From assembly GCF_003352005.1 (NCBI RefSeq), contig NZ_CP024848.1, positions 128,501 through 192,500 of the forward strand: a stretch of 64,000 bases of DNA, in the 5' to 3' direction. Origin of the DNA: Oceanobacillus zhaokaii. GTDB lineage: Bacteria > Bacillota > Bacilli > Bacillales > Amphibacillaceae. The translations under genes and the position numbers were made by a program. Positions 23,037 through 32,255 of the stretch are shown piece after piece. The first letter of the stretch is position 1, and each line of letters opens with the position of its first letter. The notes beneath the pieces were generated by a model. That model was not told where the DNA came from, did not search any database, and saw nothing but the letters and a program-made list of their open reading frames with translations.

Positions 23037-24077
23037 TTATATTGCTTCTTTATCTTCACTGTTATTCAGGCTTTCCGCAGGTTTATCAGTAACATCTAGT
23101 ATATCAAGTAGAAACACAAACACTGGAATTCCGATAATCAATCCCCAGACGCCAAAGAAATGCTGCGAGAAAATAAGGACGATAAATGTATAAAATACAG
23201 GTAAATCCGTTTTCGATGACATTAACTTTGGATTTAAAATGTATGCTTCAATTGCATGGATAATCATAATTGCAACGAATAAGTAAATTACGGTTAAGAA
23301 TCCTCCAATTGTAAATGCAATAAGCGTTAGAGGAATAAGTGAAATAATAACGCCTGCGACAGGAATAAGCCCTAAGAAGAAAACCATGATTGACAATCCT
23401 ATAATTTGCGGGAATCCAAGAATCATTAATACAATCACTGTTAGGAATGTGTTAATGAGCGCAATTATGAACTGTGCTTCAATTACCTTTCCGAATGTGC
23501 GTGAAAATTTTCTGCCAAAGTATTCGATTTCTCGATAAAATGGAGCAATCTTACTATGTTTAAACTTGCCAGTGAATTCCAGCAATCGTGGCTTTTCGAG
23601 AAGGAAAAACAAGCTAAGTAATAAAGCAATTAACACTTGGACACTCGTTTTGCTAATATCTGAGAATGACTTTAAAAGAAATGAGAAGCCATCTTCTAAA
23701 TAAGCGGTAATTTGATTGCTTGCAATAATCGATTCAATGAAGTTAACGATAGCATTATCATACGACTTAAATGAGAAATTGGAAATTTGTCGAATCAATT
23801 GACTGATTTCGATTGTAATTACCGGTAAATACTTCACAATTCCGACCGTTAGCAGGCTGACAATGAACGCATATAGCAATAATATGAGTATTGTTCGATT
23901 TAGCTTAATACGTGCAGTCGTGAATTTAACAAGCCCATTCATTAAAAATGAAAAAATAAAGGTTAGCAGAATGAGATTCATCATACTCCTAACACTAAAA
24001 AGGATAAGAATAATCAATCCAAAAATAATCGTTCGTTTAACACCTGTTTTCCGAAAAAATCCCGCTATTGATTCCAT
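23037..24077 (-). CDS. AI-2E family transporter
   Basis: 346-residue membrane protein of the UPF0118/AI-2 exporter family, with about eight hydrophobic segments and the family's long central amphipathic part (residues 80-200). C-terminal helices contain the conserved LIPVAGVIISLIPL and GVWGLIIGIPVFV. Some family members export autoinducer-2, others are Na+/H+ antiporters, so the substrate is open. Transcribed toward tenA but separated from it by the riboswitch. Confidence 0.9.
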   Translation of the reverse strand: MESIAGFFRKTGVKRTIIFGLIILILFSVRSMMNLILLTFIFSFLMNGLVKFTTARIKLNRTILILLLYAFIVSLLTVGIVKYLPVITIEISQLIRQISNFSFKSYDNAIVNFIESIIASNQITAYLEDGFSFLLKSFSDISKTSVQVLIALLLSLFFLLEKPRLLEFTGKFKHSKIAPFYREIEYFGRKFSRTFGKVIEAQFIIALINTFLTVIVLMILGFPQIIGLSIMVFFLGLIPVAGVIISLIPLTLIAFTIGGFLTVIYLFVAIMIIHAIEAYILNPKLMSSKTDLPVFYTFIVLIFSQHFFGVWGLIIGIPVFVFLLDILDVTDKPAESLNNSEDKEAI

Positions 24078-24374
24078 GTAATAGTTCCCCTCTTACTAAA
24101 AATATACATATGTATAGATAATATTTCCTATTACTTTTAGTATCTAATTAAAATGAGTAAAATACAAGTTAGAATAAAAGTAATTTCCAATTAATTATAT
24201 ATATTTCTAAAAGGACAGCAAATAGAACATTTCTGTCTTACTGGATTCACATTTAGATGCTGCCTATCGGAAAGTGCATTGATTGAACAATACTTACGAA
24301 TCAGCACTCTTTGGGATAAAAGTCATTAAATCTATAATAGATTAGTCACTGCATAAATGCATGCAACTGAAGTA

Positions 24375-24405
24375 TTGACCTGGGGTTACATCCATCTTTT
24401 ATAGT
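24375..24405 (+). promoter_or_regulatory. MerR-type promoter with 19-bp spacer
   Basis: -35 TTGACC (24375-24380), 19-nt spacer, -10 TATAGT (24400-24405). The spacer holds the dyad TGGGGTTACATCCA, close to the TGGAGT..ACTCCA operators of MerR regulators. An overlong spacer is diagnostic of MerR-activated promoters. It drives the broken gene pair below, which includes a merR pseudogene. Confidence 0.75.
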
Positions 24406-24431
24406 TAGGGTAAAAGACGCAAGTGATTGAA

Positions 24432-24746
24432 ATGGTATGGTTTGTTTATATCAACATTGCATTGTATGCGTTATTAACGATTATTGCTAGTGTCAGTCAG
24501 GTGATTACAACAGCGTTCCACGTGAATCATTTCTTGTTCATTGTAGTATCCGTTATGATGTTTTCCTTATTATTTATCCACAATTAGGATATGATACTCA
24601 CTGTATTTATTATTGCCTGAATTGGTCTACATGTCGTTACGATTGCTGTGGGATTAGTTGTAAATGGTCATCTAACGTACAGCCATCATATTCTATGATT
24701 TATCGTTCATATTATAATCATTGTAATGGCCTTTTTATTTATATAG
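24432..24746 (+). pseudogene. Four-helix membrane protein with three nonsense codons
   Basis: One uninterrupted frame of 104 codons plus stop, with no frameshift, broken by TAG at 24585, TGA at 24618 and TGA at 24696. The translation (MVWFVYINIALYALLTIIAS...) has about four hydrophobic helices. The two TGA codons probably replace TGG. I do not recognise the family. It follows the MerR-type promoter, so it was probably the regulated target of the neighbouring merR. Confidence 0.7.
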
Positions 24747-24758
24747 TAAAGTGGTGAG

Positions 24759-24960
24759 ATGATGAAAAAAGGGGAGTTTTCTAAAGTAGTTGGAATAAGT
24801 AAATATACCATTCGTTATTAGCTGCACCTCGAGAGAGTGAATAGTAGAATTGATTATTTACACCGTCGTAATGGTAAGTAAGCAAATAATGGTTGCGGAA
24901 GGTTTAATGTTGAATCATTAGCACCTTGTCAGGTGATGCTGAGACACTTAAGTATTGGCC
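24759..24960 (+). pseudogene. MerR family regulator, degenerate
   Basis: Begins MKKGEFSKVVGISKYTIRY, a typical MerR helix-turn-helix N terminus, then TAG at 24819 where the second Tyr of IRYY is expected. The frame continues briefly (LHLERVNSRIDYLHRRNGK) to TAA at 24879. A later frame carries QVMLRHLSIG, resembling the helix that follows the wing. RBS GGTGAGATG overlaps the end of the membrane pseudogene. Confidence 0.7.
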
Positions 24961-25010
24961 ATTCTTATAGCAAATAAAGTGAACATGCTAAGAATATGGG
25001 GGAAATTAAA

Positions 25011-25171
25011 ATGGGGATTCTAGTTTTAGCTGCAATATTTGTCATTATTTTCATATCTACAAGTATAATAGAAAATAGCTTAAAGTCTATCGTCAACCAA
25101 AATGAGTGCATGATTGAATTGTTGAATTGTTGACGGAGATAAAGGAATCGCAAAAGAAGAATAAGGTATAG
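25011..25171 (+). pseudogene. Small membrane-anchored ORF disrupted by an 8-bp duplication
   Basis: ATG at 25011 after ATGGGGGAA. Translation MGILVLAAIFVIIFISTSII, then ENSLKSIVNQNECMIELL. A tandem repeat of GAATTGTT (25116-25123, 25124-25131) shifts the frame into TGA at 25131. Removing one copy restores ...MIELLTEIKESQKKNKV ending at 25171, 50 residues in all: one helix plus a charged tail. Family unknown. Confidence 0.65.
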
Positions 25172-25253
25172 ATGAGTTTGTTCTTTAGATTTAATTATTG
25201 GATACATACTCCAGACGATACGTGGCACACTAGTGTTCATGGAGGTGTAACTA

Positions 25254-25409
25254 ATGAGCAAGGATTCTAAGAATAAATTAACTGGAAATGTTAGTGACGA
25301 GCAAGCGGTGCGGAAAAATTTATCAAAGGAATTTGATCATGAATTTGCAAATGAGCCATTAACACCTGAAGAGAAATATAATAATAAGAAAACGAAGAAA
25401 CGGCAGTAA
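25254..25409 (+). CDS. Small charged protein of unknown function
   Basis: 51 residues (MSKDSKNKLTGNVSDEQAVR ... EEKYNNKKTKKRQ), too short for common gene finders but with a strong site GGAGGTG 5 nt before the ATG and a hairpin after the stop. Very hydrophilic, no membrane segment. Resembles the many short charged proteins of spore formers, but no family is recognised. Confidence 0.65.
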   Translation: MSKDSKNKLTGNVSDEQAVRKNLSKEFDHEFANEPLTPEEKYNNKKTKKRQ

Positions 25410-25419
25410 GGAGATTATC

Positions 25420-25452
25420 CATTCCCTGTTAACTATATTAATTAATGGGGAA
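25420..25452 (+). terminator. Hairpin after the small ORF
   Basis: ATTCCC pairs with GGGGAAT across an AT-rich loop and is followed by ACTTTTATTT. A weak intrinsic terminator. Confidence 0.45.
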
Positions 25453-25526
25453 TACTTTTATTTATTCACTCATTTGAAAGATAATTGAAGCATAATAAAA
25501 CGCCGACATAAGAGCAATGTAGTTAT

Positions 25527-25566
25527 CTCCCCGTGGAAAGCGAAGTGTATTTTCAAAGCGAACGGA
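25527..25566 (+). repeat. Truncated copy of the 36.4-kb intergenic repeat
   Basis: CTCCCCGTGGAAAGCGAAGT and the following bases match the right end of the full element at 36516-36553 with only a few differences. The left part is missing. It shows that the element is dispersed and decays in place. Confidence 0.65.
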
Positions 25567-25631
25567 CAGAGAACAATTGCTCATACGTAAGTTCGCAGTA
25601 TATATTATTAATCGATAACCTTGAAATAGAA

Positions 25632-25660
25632 TAAAAAGAGACAGCTTATCAAGCTGCCTC
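25632..25660 (-). terminator. Terminator of the first ROK repressor gene
   Basis: On the minus strand GAGGCAGCTT-GAT-AAGCTGTCTC is followed by TTTTTATT. The stem overlaps the last codons of the gene. Confidence 0.8.
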
Positions 25661-26843
25661 ACACATCATAAATAGAAGTAAAGTATTCATATCCAGTATA
25701 ATCAATTTTATTCACACCGAAAAAATTCTTAATTACGAATGCCGCTCCACCTAAAGCACAGGAATATTCCCCTAACCTGGAAGCTCTAATTTCACGGTAA
25801 TTATTAATTTTTGACTTAAGTTTATGCTCGATTTCTGTAATAAAAGGAGAATTTCCATTTATTATGGCACCATTAAGAATAATCTTTTCTGGATTAAAGA
25901 TATTAATAATATTATTGATGCCAACCGCTAGATAATCGAGGTAGGAATCTATGGCCATTGCTGAATTCTCACTAGCAGGCAATACTTTGCTGGTCGCTTG
26001 AAGAGAAGTAGGGGAATCGGCTTTTTCCAAAGCTTCCAATAATGCCCGTTCTGAGGCATATAACTCCCAGCAGCCTGTATTGCCACAAGAGCAAGGTAAG
26101 CCCTTCGATTCAACAACCATATGCCCTATTTCTCCAGCAAAGCCTTGGTAACCGCGATAGATTTTATTTTCATTGATAATTCCTAATCCAATCCCTGAAT
26201 ATAATGTAATACAAAACAGGTCTGCGATTGGATCGTCAAAAGCTTGTTCTGCGAAGACACTTAAGTTCGCATTATTATCAATATAGACAGTGGTTTGTAA
26301 TGCTTCCTCGAGTCGATCCTTTATATTAATGTTGGACCACTTCTGTTTTGGAGTGAAAATAATTTCCTCCTTATCGTTCACGATACCATGGATGCCGACA
26401 CTTATGCCGACAAGCCCGTTTGGCTGGTAATCCTTCTTGAATTTTTCAATTAAAGGTGTAATTGTTACAATTAATTGATCTACTGCATACTCTAGAACCG
26501 CATCCTGAAGTGTTATTCGCACCTTATGGAATGCTTCTCCCTTTAAATTCATAAAGATAATATTGATATAATCCTCGACGATATCAATCCCGATACTAAA
26601 GGCCCCGTTTGCATTTAATTCGAGAAGGATTGGCTTTCTACCACGAGTAATCGATTCGCCTTCTTTCTTCTCCATTACGATTTTTTCAGCAATTAAATCA
26701 CTTACTTGTGCGGATACGGTAGCTTTATTCAAGCCAGTAATCCTTGCCAAATCACTTCTCGACAGGGATCTATTTTTGATAATTTCCTCAATCAATATTC
26801 TTCTATTCAATTGTTTTATATAGCTTGCATCCCCTGTATTCAT
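25659..26843 (-). CDS. ROK family transcriptional repressor (XylR-type), copy 1
   Basis: 394 residues from the ATG after GAGGAGG; the frame is open 5 codons further, through the ribosome site. Residues about 15-70 form a winged helix (SRSDLARITGLNKATVSAQV). The ROK domain has the zinc signature GHMVVES...CSCGNTGCWE. The sugar-kinase catalytic Asp motif reads DNNAN, so kinase activity is unlikely. Divergent from uxaC with the operator between them. Probably senses a uronate or related sugar acid; ligand unknown. Copy 2 lies at 30216. Confidence 0.9.
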   Translation of the reverse strand: MNTGDASYIKQLNRRILIEEIIKNRSLSRSDLARITGLNKATVSAQVSDLIAEKIVMEKKEGESITRGRKPILLELNANGAFSIGIDIVEDYINIIFMNLKGEAFHKVRITLQDAVLEYAVDQLIVTITPLIEKFKKDYQPNGLVGISVGIHGIVNDKEEIIFTPKQKWSNINIKDRLEEALQTTVYIDNNANLSVFAEQAFDDPIADLFCITLYSGIGLGIINENKIYRGYQGFAGEIGHMVVESKGLPCSCGNTGCWELYASERALLEALEKADSPTSLQATSKVLPASENSAMAIDSYLDYLAVGINNIINIFNPEKIILNGAIINGNSPFITEIEHKLKSKINNYREIRASRLGEYSCALGGAAFVIKNFFGVNKIDYTGYEYFTSIYDV

Positions 26844-26893
26844 GAATATCCTCCTCAATTTAAAAATAAATTGAAAAAAAGTAGTATTTCCAC

Positions 26894-26963
26894 TTGAAAA
26901 ATAAAACGTTTACATATATTATTAATACTATACAATAAATAGTTTGTTTAGTAAACAAATAAT
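26894..26963 (+). promoter_or_regulatory. uxaC promoter with cre-like site and ROK operator
   Basis: -35 TTGAAA (26894-26899), 17-nt spacer, -10 TATTAT (26917-26922). The spacer contains AAAACGTTTACA, a CcpA cre-like site. The operator ATAGTTTGTT-N5-AACAAATAAT occupies 26939-26963, downstream of -10, where bound repressor would block elongation or initiation. One of nine such operators in the window. Confidence 0.8.
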
Positions 26964-27046
26964 TAAACTGATAAAATAATAATTTATCGGACATAATATA
27001 ATGTTGCGACAAACTATTTTATATTATAAGGGAGAGGTTGATCAAA

Positions 27047-28444
27047 GTGAAAACTTTTATAACAGACGATTTTCTACTTTACAATGAAACGGCCAGAGAA
27101 CTCTTTCATAACACAGCAAAAAATCTACCGATCATAGATTATCATAACCATTTGAACCAATATGAAATCTTAGAAGATAAAAATTACTCCAATTTAGCAG
27201 AAGTGTGGCTTGGAGGAGACCATTATAAATGGCGTGGAATGAGAGCTAACGGGATTAGTGAAGATTATATTACTGGAAATAAGAGTGACTATGAGAAATT
27301 CCTTGCATGGGCAAAGACTGTACCTAACACTTTAGGTAATCCATTATACCACTGGACCCATTTAGAATTGCTCCGTTACTTTGATATTGATGAGCTTTTA
27401 AATGAGAAGTCAGCGCCAGCGATTTGGGAAGCTGCAAACGCGAAGCTAGCAACGAAAGAATTGTCTACGAGAGCATTATTAAAAAATAAAAATGTCGAAT
27501 TTGTCGGTACCACAGATGACCCAACAGATGACCTAGAAGCACATAAAGCATTAGCGAAGGAAGACTTCTCGATTACTGTTTCTCCTTCTTTCCGTCCTGA
27601 TAAAGGATTAGCAATTGAAAATGATGATTTTCTTGCTTGGGTTGAGAAGCTGGAACAAGCAACGAACACTTCTGTTAAAAATTATGAAGCATTCTTAAAT
27701 GGATTGGCAAGTCGCGTAGATTACTTTGATGAACATGGCTGCCGCAGCTCGGATCATGGAATTAATGTGATTTTCTATGAAGCAGCAACAAAAGAAGAAG
27801 TATCTGCTATTTTTGAGAAGCGTCTAAATAATGAAGCGTTGTCTGCAAAGGAAGTTGAACAGTTTAAAACCTATACAATGGTTACATTAGGTGAGTTGTA
27901 TGCAGATAAAGGCTGGGTAATGCAGTTCCATATGAACCCATTACGTAATAACAGTACACGCATGTTTAGAAAAATTGGACCAGACGCAGGATTTGACTCT
28001 ATTGGCGACAATTTACTTGCGAGCAAGCTTTCAAGTCTGTTAGATGCAATGGATATTAATGACAAGCTTCCAAAAACGATTCTATACAGCTTAAATGCAA
28101 GAGATAATGATATTCTTGCTGCAATGGCTGGTAATTTCCAAACAGATGAAATTCCTGGTAAAGTCCAATTTGGAACAGCATGGTGGTTTAACGATACAAT
28201 CGACGGTATGGAAGATCAAATGAAGACGTTAGCGAATATGGGACTTATCAGTAATTTTGTCGGCATGCTAACAGACTCTAGAAGCTTCCTTTCCTTCCCA
28301 AGACATGAGTATTTCCGAAGAATTCTATGTAATTTATTAGGAACATGGGTTGAACAAGGAAAAGCGCCGAAAGATATGCAGTTATTAGAAACATACGTAA
28401 GAAATATTTGCTACAACAATGCAAAACGCTTCTTCACAATATGA
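27047..28444 (+). CDS. uxaC: Glucuronate/galacturonate isomerase
   Basis: Isomerises D-glucuronate to D-fructuronate (and galacturonate to tagaturonate) in the cytoplasm. 465 residues, family length about 470, amidohydrolase-related fold with DYHNHL (His33, His35) and RNNSTRMFRKIGPDAGFDS in the C-terminal half. GTG at 27047 chosen because GGGAGAGG lies 9 nt upstream; the in-frame TTG at 27038 abuts that site. First gene of the proposed uronate route; gnd follows 99 nt later. Confidence 0.97.
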   Translation: MKTFITDDFLLYNETARELFHNTAKNLPIIDYHNHLNQYEILEDKNYSNLAEVWLGGDHYKWRGMRANGISEDYITGNKSDYEKFLAWAKTVPNTLGNPLYHWTHLELLRYFDIDELLNEKSAPAIWEAANAKLATKELSTRALLKNKNVEFVGTTDDPTDDLEAHKALAKEDFSITVSPSFRPDKGLAIENDDFLAWVEKLEQATNTSVKNYEAFLNGLASRVDYFDEHGCRSSDHGINVIFYEAATKEEVSAIFEKRLNNEALSAKEVEQFKTYTMVTLGELYADKGWVMQFHMNPLRNNSTRMFRKIGPDAGFDSIGDNLLASKLSSLLDAMDINDKLPKTILYSLNARDNDILAAMAGNFQTDEIPGKVQFGTAWWFNDTIDGMEDQMKTLANMGLISNFVGMLTDSRSFLSFPRHEYFRRILCNLLGTWVEQGKAPKDMQLLETYVRNICYNNAKRFFTI

Positions 28445-28543
28445 AATAAATGTAAAATACTGTAGGAAGTTTTTATTTGTAGTCGATATTCGGTATAATA
28501 AAGCTAGCTATATAAAGTTACTAAGCAAAGGATGAATTAGACA

Positions 28544-29953
28544 ATGTCAAAACAACAAATTGGTGTAATTGGTTTAGCGGTAATGGGGAAAAACTTAGCA
28601 TTAAACATTGAAAGCAGAGGATATTCTGTAGCGGTATTTAACCGTTCATACGATAAAACAGAAGCATTCCTTGCGAATGAAGCAAAAGGAAAGAACTTTG
28701 TTGGTGGCAAAACAATTGAGGAATTTGTTAACTCTTTAGAAAAACCACGTAAAATTTTGCTTATGGTTAAAGCTGGTGCAGCAACAGATGCAACAATTGA
28801 ATCATTACAACCATATCTTGAAAAAGGCGATATCTTAATTGATGGTGGTAATACACTATTCGAAGATACTATCCGTCGTAATAAAATGTTAGACGAAACT
28901 GGTATTCACTTCATTGGAACAGGGGTTTCTGGTGGAGAAGAAGGAGCCCTTAACGGACCTTCTATGATGCCAGGTGGTCAAAAAGAAGCTTATGAACTTG
29001 TAGCACCAATCTTTGAAGCTATTTCTGCAAAAGTTGATGGTGATCCATGTGTGACATATATTGGGCCAAACGGTGCGGGACATTTCGTTAAAATGGTACA
29101 CAACGGAATCGAATACGGTGATATGCAATTGATTTCTGAAGCATACTTCATCTTGAAACATGTACTTGGCATGGAAGCAGATGAGCTTCATGAAGTATTT
29201 ACAGAATGGAATAAAGGTGAACTAGATAGTTACCTAATCGAGATTACTGCTGACATCTTCACTAAGAAAGATGATGAAACAGGGAAAGCACTTGTTGATG
29301 TAATCATGGATAAAGCAGGACAAAAAGGTACTGGTAAATGGACAAGTAAAAATGCATTAGATTTAGGTGTTCCACTTCCATTAATCACTGAATCTGTATT
29401 TGCTCGCTTCATTTCTTCCTTGAAGGATGAACGTGTTGCAGCAAGTAAAGTATTAAGCGGACCGAGTGCTGAAAAATACGAAGGTAACCGTGAAGAACTT
29501 GTTGAAGCAATCCGTAAAGCATTGTATATGAGTAAAATTGTATCTTATGCACAAGGTTTCGCACAGATGCGTGCAGCTTCAGAAGAAAACAACTGGGATC
29601 TTCAATTCGGTGATATCGCAATGATCTGGCGTGGTGGATGTATCATCCGTGCTAACTTCCTGCAAAAGATTAAAGATGCATATGATCGTGAACCAGCTCT
29701 TGCAAACTTAATGCTTGATCCTTACTTCAAGGAGATCGTTGAAGGATATCAATCAGCATTACGTGAAGTTGTATCCGTAGCAATTAAACATGGTATTGCT
29801 GTACCAACATTCGCAAGCGCGATCGCTTACTATGACAGCTATCGTTCTGAAGATTTATCAGCTAACTTAATTCAAGCACAACGTGACTACTTCGGTGCAC
29901 ATACGTACGAACGCAAAGATAAAGAGGGCGTATTCCACACGAACTGGTTCTAA
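28544..29953 (+). CDS. gnd: 6-phosphogluconate dehydrogenase, decarboxylating
   Basis: Converts 6-phosphogluconate + NADP to ribulose 5-phosphate + CO2. 469 residues; Rossmann GLAVMGKN (10-17), NADP-type NRS (33-35), GVSGGEEGA and the catalytic [13 protein letters not shown]. Same length as the B. subtilis enzymes (GntZ, GndA). Placed right after uxaC, which is unusual: a uronate operon would normally need 2-keto-3-deoxygluconate enzymes. With gluconokinase and gntP in the same locus it looks like the GntZ-type gene of a gluconate pathway. No ROK operator of its own; a TATAAT at about 28495 may give a separate promoter. Confidence 0.97.
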   Translation: MSKQQIGVIGLAVMGKNLALNIESRGYSVAVFNRSYDKTEAFLANEAKGKNFVGGKTIEEFVNSLEKPRKILLMVKAGAATDATIESLQPYLEKGDILIDGGNTLFEDTIRRNKMLDETGIHFIGTGVSGGEEGALNGPSMMPGGQKEAYELVAPIFEAISAKVDGDPCVTYIGPNGAGHFVKMVHNGIEYGDMQLISEAYFILKHVLGMEADELHEVFTEWNKGELDSYLIEITADIFTKKDDETGKALVDVIMDKAGQKGTGKWTSKNALDLGVPLPLITESVFARFISSLKDERVAASKVLSGPSAEKYEGNREELVEAIRKALYMSKIVSYAQGFAQMRAASEENNWDLQFGDIAMIWRGGCIIRANFLQKIKDAYDREPALANLMLDPYFKEIVEGYQSALREVVSVAIKHGIAVPTFASAIAYYDSYRSEDLSANLIQAQRDYFGAHTYERKDKEGVFHTNWF

Positions 29954-29957
29954 GAAC

Positions 29958-30100
29958 AAAAGCGCAAGCGCCCGTTTAGCGACGTACGGACTGGACTGAG
30001 CCGTAGGAGATACAGGAAACACGATGAGCTTTAGCGAATCGATGTTGACTTATCGTACGGAGGTGAGGGAAGTCTCGCTAGTCGCTGGGCGCTGGATCTG
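29958..30100. repeat. Dispersed intergenic repeat, type 1
   Basis: Non-coding, G+C-rich block from AAAGCGCAAGCGCCCG to GGGCGCTGG, so the ends pair. Inner parts include GACGTACGGACTGGACTGAG and ATCGTACGGAGGTGAGGGAAG. From memory, similar elements with AGCGC ends occur in many intergenic regions of Oceanobacillus and relatives. One copy in this window. Confidence 0.6.
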
Positions 30101-30170
30101 GACGCGGCCAGTATTGCCAAAGGATAGTACTGAGGTAATATAATATTTCCTTGTCTGTTGATAGATAACT

Positions 30171-30204
30171 AAAAAGAACGCTACTTTATTTTAAAGTAGC
30201 GTTC
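30171..30204 (-). terminator. Terminator of the second ROK repressor gene
   Basis: A stem of 12-13 bp (30176-30188 with 30192-30204). On the minus strand it is followed by TTTTTAG, so it ends the ROK transcript; it may also stop read-through from gnd. Confidence 0.85.
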
Positions 30205-30215
30205 TCATTAATCAC

Positions 30216-31409
30216 TCATTTTACTAAGCTTGTAACTAAATGTTCTTCATTCAAAGTAAAAGTCAATTCTGGAACCTCCAGAAAGCGTTGAATTAGGAGT
30301 GCACAAGCTCCAAGTACACAGGCATTATCGGCCAAATCTGATAATACGATTTCGCGATATGTGCTTACAGAGGATCTGAAATGACTTGTAATTTCCTCAA
30401 CTGCGTTCGGATACAACTGTAATATCTTGCTGTTGATGACGATTGTTTCTGGATTATATAAATTAATAATATTATTTAAGCCAATTGCCAAATGTTGAAT
30501 GAATTGTTTTATTTGTTGTATTGTGATATCATCCTTGTTTTTAATAAACATTTCAATATCATTAATGGTTAAATTTTTCTTATTATATTTCATGGCTAAA
30601 TCTTCTAATAGGCTCGTTTCTGAGGAGTAACGCTCCCAGCATCCATGGTTTCCACATTTACAAGGCTCGCCATCTGGAGCAATAATCATATGCCCCATTT
30701 CGCCAGCATAACCGTGATATCCTTTATGAAGTTTGCCATCGATCATAATGCCGGCACCAATTCCAGAAGTTAAGATAATGGTAAGTAAGTTATCGCTCTG
30801 ATGATATTTGTATACTTTCTCAGCGTATGCCGATAAGTTCGCGTTATTTTCAATATTAATATTGAGGTCTGTTAATTCCGCTTGAAGATCATCTTTAAGA
30901 TTCTTATAGCGCCATTGATATTTAGGGACAAAAAGAATACTTTCATCATTATTGACGGTTCCATGGATACCAATCATGACACCGACTAAGCCGCAATGGC
31001 TGTTAGAATATAGACTCACATAGTGTTTTATATGAACGACTAGCAAGGAAACAATTTCATCATAATCATTTGTTTCCGGATAAATTGTATCCGATTGAAT
31101 CGGTTGACCATTTAACCCAGAGACGGTAAATTGAATACAATGATGATCAAGGTCGATACCTAAAACGTAGCCAGCTTTGCTATTTATGGATAGCATGATT
31201 GGTCTTCTGCCGACTGTATTATGTTCTTGCTGTGTTTCATAAATCAATTCTTCTTGTAATAGATCTGCAACCTGAACGGAAACGGTTGCTTTGTTTAAGC
31301 CTATGGTCTTTGATAAATCAGCTCGTGAAATTAAGCCATGTTGAACGATGTTTTTTAAGATAAGACTTCTATTTATTTTTTTAATATATGCACCATCACC
31401 AGTAACCAT
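30216..31409 (-). CDS. ROK family transcriptional repressor (XylR-type), copy 2
   Basis: 397 residues, same layout as copy 1: N-terminal winged helix (SRADLSKTIGLNKATVSVQV), then ROK domain with GHMIIAP...CKCGNHGCWE and ENNAN in place of the kinase Asp. GGGGG ahead of the ATG. A ROK operator lies in its own upstream region, so it is probably autoregulated. The two copies differ in most positions outside the core motifs, so they may answer to different ligands while sharing one operator sequence. Confidence 0.9.
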   Translation of the reverse strand: MVTGDGAYIKKINRSLILKNIVQHGLISRADLSKTIGLNKATVSVQVADLLQEELIYETQQEHNTVGRRPIMLSINSKAGYVLGIDLDHHCIQFTVSGLNGQPIQSDTIYPETNDYDEIVSLLVVHIKHYVSLYSNSHCGLVGVMIGIHGTVNNDESILFVPKYQWRYKNLKDDLQAELTDLNINIENNANLSAYAEKVYKYHQSDNLLTIILTSGIGAGIMIDGKLHKGYHGYAGEMGHMIIAPDGEPCKCGNHGCWERYSSETSLLEDLAMKYNKKNLTINDIEMFIKNKDDITIQQIKQFIQHLAIGLNNIINLYNPETIVINSKILQLYPNAVEEITSHFRSSVSTYREIVLSDLADNACVLGACALLIQRFLEVPELTFTLNEEHLVTSLVK

Positions 31410-31467
31410 CTATTTAACCCCCTATGTTTTAAAATTGGAGTAAAGAAAAAATTCAGTAGCTTTGTTT

Positions 31468-31520
31468 TTTATTTGTTTGTTACACAAATTAAACCGTTCT
31501 ATGTGATGAAAGGGTTTACA
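31468..31520. promoter_or_regulatory. ROK operator and cre-like site upstream of ROK copy 2
   Basis: Operator TTTATTTGTT-N5-CACAAATTAA (31468-31492), one mismatch per arm from the consensus. A cre-like ATGAAAGGGTTTACA (31506-31520) with one mismatch lies beside it. Between divergent ROK copy 2 and mgsA. No clear -35/-10 is seen for either. The remaining AT-rich bases to 31660 show nothing. Confidence 0.6.
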
Positions 31521-31666
31521 AAAAATAGAGAACAAATTAGTACTAAAATATAAAATTCTGAAGGCATCGATACTCCATTTAAATACATTATAGCAAAAGA
31601 TAGGAGCTTAGGGGAATAAATTTTAATAGATATGAAGGAATATATGCTCTAAATATAGAGTGAAAT

Positions 31667-31693
31667 GAAGGTTGTCATCTAAACCAAACCTTC
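31667..31693 (+). terminator. Hairpin in the mgsA leader
   Basis: GAAGGTT (31667-31673) pairs with AACCTTC (31687-31693) about 40 nt before mgsA. No T run, so perhaps a leader hairpin rather than a terminator. Confidence 0.3.
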
Positions 31694-31732
31694 AAACGAT
31701 AGATACATTTTATTTAATGAGGTGACAGGAAA

Positions 31733-32134
31733 ATGAAAATAGCATTGATTGCACATGACGAGAAAAAGGATGATATGGTTCGATTTACACAAGCATATAA
31801 ATTCATTTTAGAAAAACATGAATTGTATGCAACAGGAACAACAGGACTAAGAATAGCTGAAAACACAGGGTTGACAGTTACACGATTTCAATCAGGACCT
31901 TTAGGTGGTGACCAGCAAATTGGGGCAATGGTTGCTGAAAATAATATGGACATGATTATCTTCTTCCGTGACCCATTGACAGCTCAGCCACATGAACCAG
32001 ACGTATCGGCGCTTATGCGATTAAGTGATGTATATTCAATCCCACTTGCAACCAATATGGGGTCAGCGGAATTATTTATTCGTTCTTTGGATCGCGGAGA
32101 TCTTGAATGGCGCAAGATTATTAATAAGAAATAA
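31733..32134 (+). CDS. mgsA: Methylglyoxal synthase
   Basis: Converts dihydroxyacetone phosphate to methylglyoxal and phosphate, a bypass that relieves sugar-phosphate excess. 133 residues; Asp60 (GGDQQIGA), His87 and Asp90 (AQPHEPD) have the spacing of the E. coli catalytic residues Asp71, His98 and Asp101. GAGGTGACAGG upstream. In B. subtilis mgsA is far from such genes; here it sits inside the sugar-acid island. Confidence 0.96.
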   Translation: MKIALIAHDEKKDDMVRFTQAYKFILEKHELYATGTTGLRIAENTGLTVTRFQSGPLGGDQQIGAMVAENNMDMIIFFRDPLTAQPHEPDVSALMRLSDVYSIPLATNMGSAELFIRSLDRGDLEWRKIINKK

Positions 32135-32255
32135 TTATCTTAACGTGTTTTAGATAAAGCACTTACAGATAATTATCGATTGAATTTCGACATTGTGAAG
32201 TAATGACTTTTCAGATTTTTTGTTCTAAAATGAAGGTAGTTCCTATCAGAAAGGA

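Noticed and set aside
24965..25261. 98-residue minus-strand frame opposite the small pseudogene
   Set aside because: The plus strand there has a better case: ribosome site, start and the 8-bp duplication; the minus frame has none.
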